This document shows, in pieces, positions 15,853-24,007 of a stretch of DNA of 64,000 nt (position 1 is its first letter; every line of letters begins with the position of its first letter). The notes beneath the pieces were generated by a model. The model saw only the letters and a list, made by a program, of their open reading frames with translations. It searched no databases and was not told where the DNA came from. A program made the translations under genes and the position numbers. The stretch comes from Paracholeplasma manati (lineage in GTDB: Bacteria > Bacillota_I > Bacilli_A > Acholeplasmatales > UBA5453). The stretch is from the NCBI RefSeq assembly GCF_025742995.1, contig NZ_JAOVQM010000002.1:186001-250000 (forward strand). Reading direction: 5' to 3'.

Positions 15853-17826
15853 ATGAAACGAATTAAAGACAAAGGATTTATCCTTTTAACCATACTTGCT
15901 TTTATCATCTTGACGATGTTAAACCGGGTCATGGTCACAGCACAATTTTTCAATCCAGGCATGAATTTGTATTATGAACCATTTGGCATTCGTATCAATG
16001 CTTGGTTAGGTGACTTAGGTCTACTCAGTGTCCTTGTAGGGCTATTTTTATTGTTATTTAAAAACAAGAAATATTTCATCCTATCCGTTTTAGGCTTAGG
16101 CATTGGGTTATCTGTATTGGTATTCTCACTCAAGATTTATCAATTCTATTATGGGACTGCTTTCTCATTTTTCAATGCGAGAACCTTCTCCAATAGTGCA
16201 CCTGTGCTTGGTCAACAATTGACCATCCACTTGTGGCGTAATCTCTTTAGAATGGGCCAATATATCGCCTTAATTCCAGCGTTCGCTTTTATTTATATTG
16301 GCGTTCAACTATTCACCCGTAAACCTTTCAAAGACAATCCAAATTGGCAGGATTCGGCACGCAAACGTCGTTTCGCCCTCAGCGCATTGCTCATGGGTTT
16401 GATGATGAGTACGTTCTCTCAGGTCGTCTATTATAACCACATCAACAATACATTTTATGAAGAACATCGTAACGCCTTAAAAGGGGTTCAAACGATGGGC
16501 ATTTATAATTATTACTTGGTCGACTTGATCAACTATACCGTGATTCCACAACCAGAACCGGTATTAGAGACCAAACCAGACTTGAAGGCAGAAGTGGATG
16601 CGTATATAGACAACGCCAAACAATCCTGTCCACTCAATTATGAGTCTAATCCAAGTTGTGTCAATGGTGAATTAACCGGTATTTTTGAAGGTAAGAAACT
16701 CGTCATTTTCCAATTAGAAGCGATGAACAATTACCTCATCAACTTAAGCGTTAATGTCGATGGTACGGATTATGAAATCATGCCATTCATGAATAGCATC
16801 GCAAATTCCAATGAAACACTCTATTATGACCATTTCTACTCCAACTTTGGTGTAGGTAAGACCAGTGACGCCGAATTTGCAGGGTTGACCGGTTTATATC
16901 CGACAGGCCAAATCGTTACATACTTTGATTACTTAGCGGAAAACTTTGAAACCATTCCAAGTTTATTTAAAGAACAAGGCTATACCACTTATGGTGTCAA
17001 TGGCTCTAATGAATCCTTTTACAAACGATTCATCAATTATGAATTGTTGGGTTTCGATGAGTTCGTTCCAGCTGAACGACTATTGGCAGAAAATTATTAT
17101 GACCCAGAAATCAATGTCATCAATGGTTGGGTCGATGATACTGTTATTTTCGATTACGTGACAGACGTTTTACAAAAAGACGAAGACCAATTCATCTTCG
17201 CCCTTTCCACCGTTAGCCATACCCCTTATTTTGATGTTGAAGGCATCACAGGTGTGAATGTTTGGGAAAACACCATCGAACGTGATTTAGGCAATTACTT
17301 TGATTTTAATCGTCGCTTTGATATCGTGTTTGAAGCGTTCTTCCAAGAACTTGAAAATTTGGGTATTTTAGAGGATACCGTCTTTATCATGTATGGTGAC
17401 CATACCGGCAATATGACGATGTCAGATTTAGAACAAATCTACCCTGAATTGACCCATCAAGAATTCCAAGAATTGTCACACAACGTACCGTTTATGATCT
17501 ACGCTCCTGGAATGGATTTAAGCCAATACGACTTAAACACATCGATGGTTCGTGGTCAAGCAGACATCAAACGTACCGTCAGCAACCTCTTTAATCTCAA
17601 TGAAGTCTATCATTTTGGTGTGGATATTACGTCTAATAATCGCTCCTATACCTATAACCCAATGACACTCGATTTATTTACTGACGATTATCATATGATC
17701 GTTCCGATGTTATATGTATCCAATTCGGATTATCAAGAACAGGCACAAACCATCGCTGACTGGTTCTTAGAATACAAATTGATCAACGACGCGATTTTAA
17801 AATATCGCTATTTCGATAACCCTTAA
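15853..17826 (+). CDS. ltaS: lipoteichoic acid synthase family protein (LtaS-like)
   Basis: A 657-residue protein with five N-terminal membrane helices (residues 8 to about 200) and a large extracellular sulfatase-fold domain. The enzyme class polymerises glycerol phosphate from phosphatidylglycerol onto a lipid anchor. Catalytic set: E289 in FQLEAMNN, the nucleophile T337 in GKTSDAE, and D516-H517 in YGDH, all in the places expected from LtaS. Length matches LtaS (about 650). ATG 15853 has GAGG upstream. The next gene, rsmH, starts 1 nt after its stop. In a cell without a wall the polymer would be a membrane lipoglycan or teichoic-acid-like layer. The extracellular linker contains an isolated pair of cysteines (NAKQSCPLNYESNPSCVNG) that may form a disulfide. 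Confidence 0.88.
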   Translation: MKRIKDKGFILLTILAFIILTMLNRVMVTAQFFNPGMNLYYEPFGIRINAWLGDLGLLSVLVGLFLLLFKNKKYFILSVLGLGIGLSVLVFSLKIYQFYYGTAFSFFNARTFSNSAPVLGQQLTIHLWRNLFRMGQYIALIPAFAFIYIGVQLFTRKPFKDNPNWQDSARKRRFALSALLMGLMMSTFSQVVYYNHINNTFYEEHRNALKGVQTMGIYNYYLVDLINYTVIPQPEPVLETKPDLKAEVDAYIDNAKQSCPLNYESNPSCVNGELTGIFEGKKLVIFQLEAMNNYLINLSVNVDGTDYEIMPFMNSIANSNETLYYDHFYSNFGVGKTSDAEFAGLTGLYPTGQIVTYFDYLAENFETIPSLFKEQGYTTYGVNGSNESFYKRFINYELLGFDEFVPAERLLAENYYDPEINVINGWVDDTVIFDYVTDVLQKDEDQFIFALSTVSHTPYFDVEGITGVNVWENTIERDLGNYFDFNRRFDIVFEAFFQELENLGILEDTVFIMYGDHTGNMTMSDLEQIYPELTHQEFQELSHNVPFMIYAPGMDLSQYDLNTSMVRGQADIKRTVSNLFNLNEVYHFGVDITSNNRSYTYNPMTLDLFTDDYHMIVPMLYVSNSDYQEQAQTIADWFLEYKLINDAILKYRYFDNP

Positions 17827-17827
17827 T

Positions 17828-18736
17828 ATGAAACACTATAGTGTATTACTCAAAGAGTCGATTGACGCACTCAAACTCAAAGAAAATGGCATTTACGTGG
17901 ACGCGACCCTTGGGGGTGGCGGACACAGTGAAGCCATTTTGTTGTCGTTAAAAGGCGGTCATTTATACGGTTTTGACCAAGACCAATATGCCTTAAAAAC
18001 CGCTCAAGAGCGGTTAAAAGGGTTTAATAACTTTACAGCAGTCGCTTCAAATTTTGAATTCATTCAAGAAGAACTAAAAGCCTTAGGTATCGATAAAATC
18101 GATGGGGTGGTCATGGATTTGGGGATGTCTTCCTTTCAAATCGATGACGCTTCCCGTGGTTTTTCCTATATGCAGGATGCGAAACTCGACATGCGCATGA
18201 ATCAACATCAAACCAAGACCGCGTATGACATCGTGAATAACGCGTCCTATGAAGAACTTGTCTATATGTTTGAAGTCTATGGAGAAGAGGATTTTGCTAG
18301 ACCAATCGCGAGAAAAATCATCGAATCCAGACCACTCAATACCACCTTTGATTTGGTCAAAATCACCGATATGTATAAATACAAATCAAAATCTCATTCA
18401 GCGAAACAAGTATTTCAAGCGCTAAGAATCGCTGTGAATGATGAGTTGGGTGTTTTAGAACGCACGTTACCAAAACTGCTATCGATGTTAAATCCCGATG
18501 GGGTGATGTCCATCATCACGTTCCATTCATTAGAAGATCGAATTGTCAAACACTTCTTCAAAACCAACAGCGAAGTTCATGTCCCTAAAGGGATTCCTAT
18601 GTTAAAACTACCCACCCCACCACTCAGATTGTTGACCAAAAAACCAATCTTACCTTCGGAACAAGAACTGACGGAAAACAGCCGATCAAACAGTGCGAAA
18701 CTCCGTGTCGCGATTAAAAATGAGGTGGCTGAATGA
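17828..18736 (+). CDS. rsmH: 16S rRNA m4C1402 methyltransferase RsmH
   Basis: A 302-residue enzyme that methylates N4 of C1402 in the 16S rRNA decoding centre. Seen: the start HYSVLLKESIDALKL, SAM-binding YVDATLGGGGHSEAIL, VMDLGMSSFQIDDASRGFSY, LDMRMNQ, and the C-terminal SIITFHSLEDRIVKHFF; all typical of RsmH/MraW. Length is normal. In most bacteria rsmH follows mraZ and precedes ftsL and penicillin-binding-protein genes; here it sits between an LtaS-like gene and a PLD-type gene, with no division or peptidoglycan genes. The start is 1 nt after the ltaS-like stop and the next gene overlaps its stop (ATGA), so three genes share a transcript. Confidence 0.95.
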   Translation: MKHYSVLLKESIDALKLKENGIYVDATLGGGGHSEAILLSLKGGHLYGFDQDQYALKTAQERLKGFNNFTAVASNFEFIQEELKALGIDKIDGVVMDLGMSSFQIDDASRGFSYMQDAKLDMRMNQHQTKTAYDIVNNASYEELVYMFEVYGEEDFARPIARKIIESRPLNTTFDLVKITDMYKYKSKSHSAKQVFQALRIAVNDELGVLERTLPKLLSMLNPDGVMSIITFHSLEDRIVKHFFKTNSEVHVPKGIPMLKLPTPPLRLLTKKPILPSEQELTENSRSNSAKLRVAIKNEVAE

Positions 18737-19812
18737 GACTCATTACCTATGGCAACGAAGCATTTAAAGCCATTTTAGAAGACATCGATCGTGCCCAACG
18801 AAGTATCCTCATTCAAATGTTCATTTGGCGTGATGATCAGATTGGTAATCAACTCTTAAATCACTTACAAAGTGCATTGGATCGAGGGGTTCAAGTCACG
18901 ATTCAAAAAGATGCTTATGGGTCTATTTTTGAAAAAGCAGAAGAGAATAAACAGAGCTTATTTCATAAAGACAAACAAAAAGGCATCCATATCTTAGCGA
19001 AAATCATCGATGTTGGCTACGCTGATGATAGAAAACCCAAAGGTTATCAACAAAAGCCCAATGAAGCCTTGAACAAATTCATTGGTCATCCGAACTTATC
19101 ACTATCAACCTCAATCCTCAAAGACCATACGAAGTTTTACATCATCGATGACACCATCTTTTATGTCGGTGGGGTCAATATCGAAGACAAAGAGAATGGA
19201 AAAGACATTCAAGGTAGAACCTATTTAGATTATATGGTGAGAATCGATAACCCCGATGAAGTGAACTATTTCCTATCGAGATTTGAAGGTAAAATAGCCT
19301 ATGATGCGAATCGAACGATTGAATATGTGATGAATAGACCAAACGATTTTCAAGTCATAAAAGACCTAACACACCTATTAAATCAAGCAAATTATCGCAT
19401 TTTGATGCATATGGCCTATTTCGGAGCGAAATCTGCCATGCAAGCCTTATTTAACGCTTTAAAGCGTGGTGTGAAAGTGACCATCGTGACCTCTAAAGTC
19501 TCTAACCTTCAAACCGAATATAATCTTTACTGGATGAATAAACTCCAACAAGCAGGTGCAGAAGTCTATTTATATGAAGGCTTGGTACATGCGAAAGCGA
19601 TTCTGATTGATGATACCTTCATCGTCGGATCAACAAACTTGAATAATTCAGCCTTTGATCAATTGGGTGAATGTTCACTGGTGGTTCAAGGGGATGCCGC
19701 TTTAAAAGAATCCTTCTTACAAAGCCATAAAGATATTTTGTCTAATACCATTCAAACGAACCCCATTAAATATTCAAAAATTAAGTCTTTTTTTGAACAA
19801 TTACTCAGTTAA
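18733..19812 (+). CDS. phospholipase D family enzyme (cardiolipin synthase-like)
   Basis: A 359-residue protein with two phospholipase D half-domains. The catalytic HxKxxxxD motifs are HTKFYIIDD and HAKAILIDD, each followed by the usual G(S/G)xN (VGGVNIED and VGSTNLNNSAFD). The family transfers phosphatidyl groups; a cardiolipin synthase role fits a membrane-lipid setting next to the LtaS-like gene. Unlike ClsA it has no N-terminal membrane helices, so it is like soluble ClsB-type enzymes, or another PLD activity such as a phosphodiesterase. Start ATG 18733 overlaps the rsmH stop by 4 nt. A terminator follows. Confidence 0.82.
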   Translation: MRLITYGNEAFKAILEDIDRAQRSILIQMFIWRDDQIGNQLLNHLQSALDRGVQVTIQKDAYGSIFEKAEENKQSLFHKDKQKGIHILAKIIDVGYADDRKPKGYQQKPNEALNKFIGHPNLSLSTSILKDHTKFYIIDDTIFYVGGVNIEDKENGKDIQGRTYLDYMVRIDNPDEVNYFLSRFEGKIAYDANRTIEYVMNRPNDFQVIKDLTHLLNQANYRILMHMAYFGAKSAMQALFNALKRGVKVTIVTSKVSNLQTEYNLYWMNKLQQAGAEVYLYEGLVHAKAILIDDTFIVGSTNLNNSAFDQLGECSLVVQGDAALKESFLQSHKDILSNTIQTNPIKYSKIKSFFEQLLS

Positions 19813-19841
19813 AAGCGTGATGATTTCACGCTTTTTCTTTT
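19811..19841 (+). terminator. terminator of the ltaS-rsmH-PLD unit
   Basis: AAAAGCGTGA (19811-19820) pairs with TCACGCTTTT, followed by TCTTTT. Confidence 0.88.
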
Positions 19842-19845
19842 CCTA

Positions 19846-19854
19846 TGCTATACT
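19846..19854 (+). promoter_or_regulatory. extended -10 promoter element
   Basis: TGCTATACT (19846-19854), an extended -10 element 23 nt before the GTG start of the DUF2804 gene. No clear -35 is seen because the preceding terminator occupies that place. Confidence 0.5.
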
Positions 19855-19877
19855 GAAAGTATAAAAGAGGTGTTATT

Positions 19878-20897
19878 GTGGAAAATCGTTTGACCAAAGG
19901 CCCTTTACTCGATGAACGAGGCAATCTCATCGAAGCGGGCTATCACGAAGATTTGATTCGTGCGTATGACCGTAAAGACATCACCGTCAAAGGGATGCGC
20001 ACCAAAGAATGGGATTACTACTACATCGGTAATCATAAACACGGCATCGCTTTTACGGTCGCTGATAATTCGTACATGTGGCTGGTTTCCATCACCACCT
20101 TTGATTTTGAACATAAAACTGAACATACCAAATCACCGATGGGCTTTTTCCCAATGAAGCGACTAGGTATGCCAAGTTCATCGAGGGTCGGCAACGTGGT
20201 CTTTCAAAAGAAGGGATTCTCGTTTGAATTTTTAATCGAAAATGATAAGCGACATCTCAAGGTTAGGATGGACCGTTTTAAAGACAATAAAACGCTATCC
20301 GCAGATATTGTTTTAACCGAAAAAGAAAACAGCTCCATGGTGATCGCGACGCCGTTTGAAACCAAAGGACATTTCTATTACAACCACAAAATCAATTTGA
20401 TGGATGTCTCCGGTAGTTATACGATTGGACAAGACACGTTCCCACTGGTAAATGCGTTTGGCACACTCGACTGGGGTAGAGGTGTTTGGACCTATAAGAA
20501 TACCTGGTATTGGTCCAGTGCTTCTGATTTATTCGAAGGCAAGCGCATTGGCTTTAACTTGGGTTACGGCTTTGGGGATACCTCAAAGGCCAGTGAAAAT
20601 ATGTTTTATTACGATGGACAGTGCTATAAGTTTGAAGACATCACTTTTAATATTCCAAAGAAGCATGACCAATATGATTACATGAGTCCTTGGACATTCA
20701 CCTCTAAATCTGGTGATATTGAACTCACATTTCATCCGATTTTAGACCGTCAAAGCGCGTCTAATGTGGTAGTCATCAAATCCATTCAACATCAAGTCTT
20801 TGGCAAATTCAGTGGCTATTTCACCTTAAAGAATGGTCAGAAAATCGAATTTCATAACGTCATGGGTTTCGCGGAACGCGTGGTTAATCATTGGTAA
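19878..20897 (+). CDS. DUF2804 family protein
   Basis: A 339-residue soluble protein of the DUF2804 family, recognised by its start GPLLDERGNLIEAGYHEDLIRAYDR, the MGFFPMKRLGMP segment and the central LDWGRGVWTYKNTWYWSSASD with NLGYGFGD. The family is beta-rich and thought to resemble lipocalin-like/carotenoid hydratase folds, but no biochemical role is established. There is no signal peptide. The start is GTG 19878 after AAGAGGTG; no ATG fits. It has its own promoter and terminator. Confidence 0.8.
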   Translation: MENRLTKGPLLDERGNLIEAGYHEDLIRAYDRKDITVKGMRTKEWDYYYIGNHKHGIAFTVADNSYMWLVSITTFDFEHKTEHTKSPMGFFPMKRLGMPSSSRVGNVVFQKKGFSFEFLIENDKRHLKVRMDRFKDNKTLSADIVLTEKENSSMVIATPFETKGHFYYNHKINLMDVSGSYTIGQDTFPLVNAFGTLDWGRGVWTYKNTWYWSSASDLFEGKRIGFNLGYGFGDTSKASENMFYYDGQCYKFEDITFNIPKKHDQYDYMSPWTFTSKSGDIELTFHPILDRQSASNVVVIKSIQHQVFGKFSGYFTLKNGQKIEFHNVMGFAERVVNHW

Positions 20898-20902
20898 ATT
20901 GT

Positions 20903-20932
20903 AAAAGACAGTCTCGAAAGGACTGTCTTTTA
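20903..20932 (+). terminator. terminator of the DUF2804 gene
   Basis: AAAAGACAGTC (20903-20913) pairs perfectly with GACTGTCTTTT (20921-20931). Confidence 0.88.
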
Positions 20933-20993
20933 ATTTCGACTACAATCGAAATTAAAAGCTAAAACGCATATAATTTCGACTATAATCGAAATC
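20932..20993. promoter_or_regulatory. two tandem palindromic operators centred on -10 boxes
   Basis: AATTTCGA-CTACAA-TCGAAATT (20932-20953) and AATTTCGA-CTATAA-TCGAAATC (20972-20993) are two near-identical dyads 40 bp apart. TACAAT and TATAAT lie at their centres, so a bound dimer would cover each -10 box. They precede the split ATPase gene at 21007. Confidence 0.7.
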
Positions 20994-21197
20994 AAGAGGT
21001 GATACTGTGATTAATCGAGAATTGTATATCGATGAGTTGTGGCGTTATAACAACACAATCAAGAAGTCCCCTTCCTCTTCAGGTAGTGGAATGAATTGAT
21101 TGTTTTTCTTTTGATTTATGTATACAAACACCCATAAATAATGTTATAATATAGTTGAATAATCTCAATACATAAACACTATGAAAGGGTGAACTGG

Positions 21198-22298
21198 ATG
21201 AACAAAGCCTTTAAGTTTCGAATCTATCCAAATGAATCTCAAAAGACTTTAATCCATATGACTCTAGGCCATAATCGCTTTCTCTGGAATAAGATGTTAG
21301 AAGATAAACAGAAACAGTATGAACTCACTAAAAACATCCTTCATCCCACACCTGCACAATATAAAGATGCTTATCCATTTCTAAAAGACATAGACTCTTT
21401 ATCTTTAGCCAATACACAACTCAATCAAGAAAAAGCTTTTAAACAATTCTTCAATCATAAACAAGACTTCCCTAAGTTTCATTCTAAGAAACAAGACTAT
21501 GGTTATACGACCAATCTTGTTAACAATAATATCGCTCTATTAAAAGGTTTTATCAAACTACCTAAACTGGGTGAAGTAAAGATCAAACAACATAGAGCCA
21601 TACCCAATGAGATGATTCTCAAAAGTGTAACGGTATCTAAGACTGGTACAGGTAAGTATTATGTTTCTATTCTATATGAATACCAAAAAGAGATTAAGAA
21701 AAAAGATGTAAAAGAATCGATTGGATTAGATTTCTCAATGACTCATTTCTATGTGGATCATGAAGGATTTAAATTGGATTATCCTAAAGACATCCAAACA
21801 GACTTCAATAAACTCAGAGTCCTTCAAAGAAGTTTATCTAGAAGAATCAAGGGTTCTAGTAACTATCATCAGAAAGTATTAGAAATCGCCTTATTACATG
21901 AAAGAATCAGACATAAAAGAGATGACTTTTTACATAAACTATCTAACGCGATAACCAAGCGTTATGATTTGGTGAGTGTCGAAGGATTGAATCTTAAAGA
22001 TATGTCTCAAACAAGTCCATATTACGCTAAGCAAATATCACGGTTTGGTTGGACTAGGTTTATATCATTCTTGAAGTACAAGTTAGAAACACAAGGTAAG
22101 ACTTTGATGGTGATGGACGAGTGGTATCCATCGTCAAAGAGATGTAGTTGTTGTGGGGACATCAAAACAGATTTGAAGTTATCTGAGCGAGTTTATCATT
22201 GTCCAAGTTGTGAGTTACATTTGGATAGAGATCATAACGCAGCGATCAATATCAACAAAGAAGGGTTTAGAAAGTATAAGTTAGCATTTCAGTTATAA
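21198..22298 (+). CDS. tnpB: RNA-guided endonuclease TnpB
   Basis: A 366-residue TnpB of the IS605 superfamily, the ancestor group of Cas12: an RNA-guided DNA nuclease that cuts the empty donor site and so helps the element persist. The N-terminal part starts KAFKFRIYPNESQKTLI with the usual HNRFLWNKML. The split RuvC triad is complete: D178 in IGLDFSM, E262 in VSVEGLNLKDM, D345 in LDRDHNAA. The zinc finger has C316/C319 (CSCC) and C335/C338 (CPSC). All key residues are present, so it may be active. ATG 21198 follows AAAGGGTG; an earlier GTG at 21189 lies in that site. TATAAT-like sequence precedes it near 21148. The omega-RNA lies at its 3' end. Confidence 0.93.
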   Translation: MNKAFKFRIYPNESQKTLIHMTLGHNRFLWNKMLEDKQKQYELTKNILHPTPAQYKDAYPFLKDIDSLSLANTQLNQEKAFKQFFNHKQDFPKFHSKKQDYGYTTNLVNNNIALLKGFIKLPKLGEVKIKQHRAIPNEMILKSVTVSKTGTGKYYVSILYEYQKEIKKKDVKESIGLDFSMTHFYVDHEGFKLDYPKDIQTDFNKLRVLQRSLSRRIKGSSNYHQKVLEIALLHERIRHKRDDFLHKLSNAITKRYDLVSVEGLNLKDMSQTSPYYAKQISRFGWTRFISFLKYKLETQGKTLMVMDEWYPSSKRCSCCGDIKTDLKLSERVYHCPSCELHLDRDHNAAININKEGFRKYKLAFQL

Positions 22299-22404
22299 AC
22301 AAATAAGAACCGTAGGGACTACGGGGATAGCCTATTGAGTCACTGGCGGGTACGCTGGTTTGGATAGGAAGCCCCCACTTCTATTTAAGTGGTGGGTAGT
22401 TCAC
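22240..22404 (+). ncRNA. omega-RNA (right-end guide RNA scaffold of TnpB)
   Basis: Structured segment covering the end of tnpB and the element's right end. Visible stems: CCGTAG/CTACGG (22310-22324), ACTGGCG/CGCTGGT (22342-22359), an outer CCTAT/ATAGG pair enclosing it, and CCACTT/AAGTGG (22375-22392) extended by CCC/GGG. In known TnpB systems this region forms the scaffold, and the bases just outside the right end are the guide: here AGATAAGCCATTCATC, which is the coding sequence of the split ATPase. The 5' end is an estimate. Confidence 0.6.
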
Positions 22405-23545
22405 AGATAAGCCATTCATCAAATTGATTACGGGTATGCGGCGTGTGGGGAAGTCCACATTGATTGATTTATATATCCAAAAATTAATTGAAACAGGGGT
22501 ATCCAAAGATCAAATACTGAAAATCAATCTAGAATTACCAGATTTTTTCAATATAGATAATTATCGTGATTTATCCGATTATGTTCTCTTTTGGGCGAAA
22601 GAGAAAACAGCCCCACTGTATGTATTTATCGATGAAATCGGTCGTGTTCAATCATGGGAAAAAGCCATCAATGGTTTTCATACATTGAATCGTTTCGATT
22701 TATATATCACCGGATCAAACGCCTATTTGTTATCAACGGATTTATCCACATTTTTAGCCGGTAGATATGTTGAAATACCTGTCTTACCTTTGTCATATAA
22801 AGAATTCACCCGTTTATATCCAAAATCTGATTTCAATGATTTTATTAGATTTGGTGGTATGCCATCCATATCACCATTGGGTTTAGTGTATGAAACTTCT
22901 ATGACTGTGCTGAGAGATTCATTTCGATCAGCGGTTTTACAAGATGTTATAACGAGACATCAAATCAGACAAACCGTTGTTCTTGAGCGACTCATTCAGT
23001 ATATTTTTACGAATACAGGCAAAACATTTTCAGCTTTATCCATTGTCAATTACTTAAAATCTCAAAGAATCGCCGTATCTGTTGACACCATTTTATCTTA
23101 TCTAACGATTTTGGAGAATGCATTCTTAATCTATCGCGTTAAAAGGCATGATTTGATTGGTAAAGTCATATTAAAAACCGAAGAGAAGTACTATATCTCT
23201 GATCATGGATTCAGGGAAGCCATCGCAGGAAACAATTTTACTGTGATTGAAATGATCCTTGAAAATATCGTTCTGATTGAACTAAAAAGAAGAGGATATC
23301 AAGTCTATATCGGTAAAGTAAATGATCTAGAAATCGATTTTGTTGTCAAGAAAGATGGTCAAACTGCTTATTATCAAGTCGCCTATTTACTTATAAATGA
23401 TTCGACACGATCAAGGGAATTTGATGTGTTCCAGCTTATTACTGACAATCATCCAAAATATGTATTATCGATGGATACAATCAACTTCTCAAAAGATGGT
23501 ATTATCCATAAAAATATGATTGACTTTTTATTAGAGTAACGTTAA

Positions 23546-23579
23546 AAAACACCCCATTCATCATCGAATGGGGTGTTGT
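23546..23579. terminator. terminator between converging genes
   Basis: AAAACACCCCATTC pairs with GAATGGGGTGTTGT (23566-23579). The run of A residues on the left gives a U-tract only for the minus-strand fur-like transcript; for the plus strand the tail TATTT is weaker. Confidence 0.8.
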
Positions 23580-23581
23580 AT

Positions 23582-24007
23582 TTAGTATGTTTTTTTCTTT
23601 CTCGCACCAATGGTGATACGGACATAATCAATTTGTAAATCCTTGAGTTCAGGGATTTGTTTGATGAATTCGAAGACATCGGTATTATTGATTTCGGTAA
23701 TCTTATTGGTATCTTTGACGACTACGTGGATATGGCTATCGGCGTTGTGCATTGGGTTATCAATCGCGAGGTCATAATACTTGGTATCGTTGATGAACAG
23801 TTCAACCACGATGCGTTGTTCGATTAAAAAATCCAAGTTGTTGTAAATCGTCGATATATTCGTAAACCCTTTTTTCGCAAGCGCAGTTTGAATTTCCTTG
23901 AAGGTTAAATGGTTATTTTCAAGGACGTCAATCATCGCTTTACGGCTATTGGTGATACGAAGATTTTTTTTGCGTAACTTATTGAAATAGGTCTCACGAG
24001 AATCCAT
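23582..24007 (-). CDS. Fur family transcriptional regulator
   Basis: A 141-residue metal- or peroxide-responsive repressor. The N-terminal winged helix (LRKKNLRITNSRKAMIDVLENN ... FTNISTIYNNLDFLIEQRIV) is typical. The C-terminal dimer half keeps a metal-ligand segment ADSHIHVVVKDT where Fur/PerR/Zur have HxHxxCxxC, but the CxxC pairs of the structural zinc site are absent. Metal specificity (Fe, Mn, Zn or peroxide) cannot be read from the sequence. ATG 24007 follows AGGAGG and directly abuts the stop of plsC (0 nt gap), so both come from one message. Its targets could include the siderophore importer at 9.3 kb, but no shared operator was seen. Confidence 0.88.
   Translation of the reverse strand: MDSRETYFNKLRKKNLRITNSRKAMIDVLENNHLTFKEIQTALAKKGFTNISTIYNNLDFLIEQRIVVELFINDTKYYDLAIDNPMHNADSHIHVVVKDTNKITEINNTDVFEFIKQIPELKDLQIDYVRITIGARKKKTY

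Larger units (their letters stand above)
21057..22404 (+). mobile_element. IS605-superfamily element carrying only tnpB
   Basis: The borders are set by the gene it splits: left flank ends AACAAC-AC at 21056 and the right end finishes TTCAC at 22404, with no target duplication, as known for IS200/IS605 elements. Left-end bases (GTCCCCTTCC with GGTAGTGGAA) and the right-end hairpin CCCCCACTT/AAGTGGTGGG are subterminal folds of the kind used by Y1 transposases. There is no tnpA gene, so the element must be moved by a transposase from elsewhere. One base of ambiguity (A) remains at the junction. Confidence 0.85.
21007..23539 (+). pseudogene. DUF4143-type AAA ATPase gene split by a TnpB element
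   Basis: The first 17 codons lie at 21007-21056 (GTG after AAGAGGTG, giving MINRELYIDELWRYNN plus two bases of a Thr codon). The rest lies at 22405-23539 and continues in the same frame (DKPFIKLITGMRRVGKSTLI). Removing 21057-22404 restores a typical AAA ATPase of the ATP-binding/DUF4143 group: P-loop ITGMRRVGKST, Walker B VFIDEIG, the STFLAGRYVEIPVLPLSYKEF region, and a C-terminal nuclease-like core EIDFVVKKDGQTAYYQV. Family members are often linked to toxin-antitoxin-like or mobile loci; function is unknown. After the insertion no good start exists before the P-loop (TTG 22424 and ATG 22436 lack sites), so it is probably inactive unless the element leaves. Confidence 0.85.

Noticed and set aside
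21057-21197. tnpA transposase gene in front of tnpB
   Set aside because: Only about 140 bp lie between the element's left end and tnpB, with no Y1 transposase frame.
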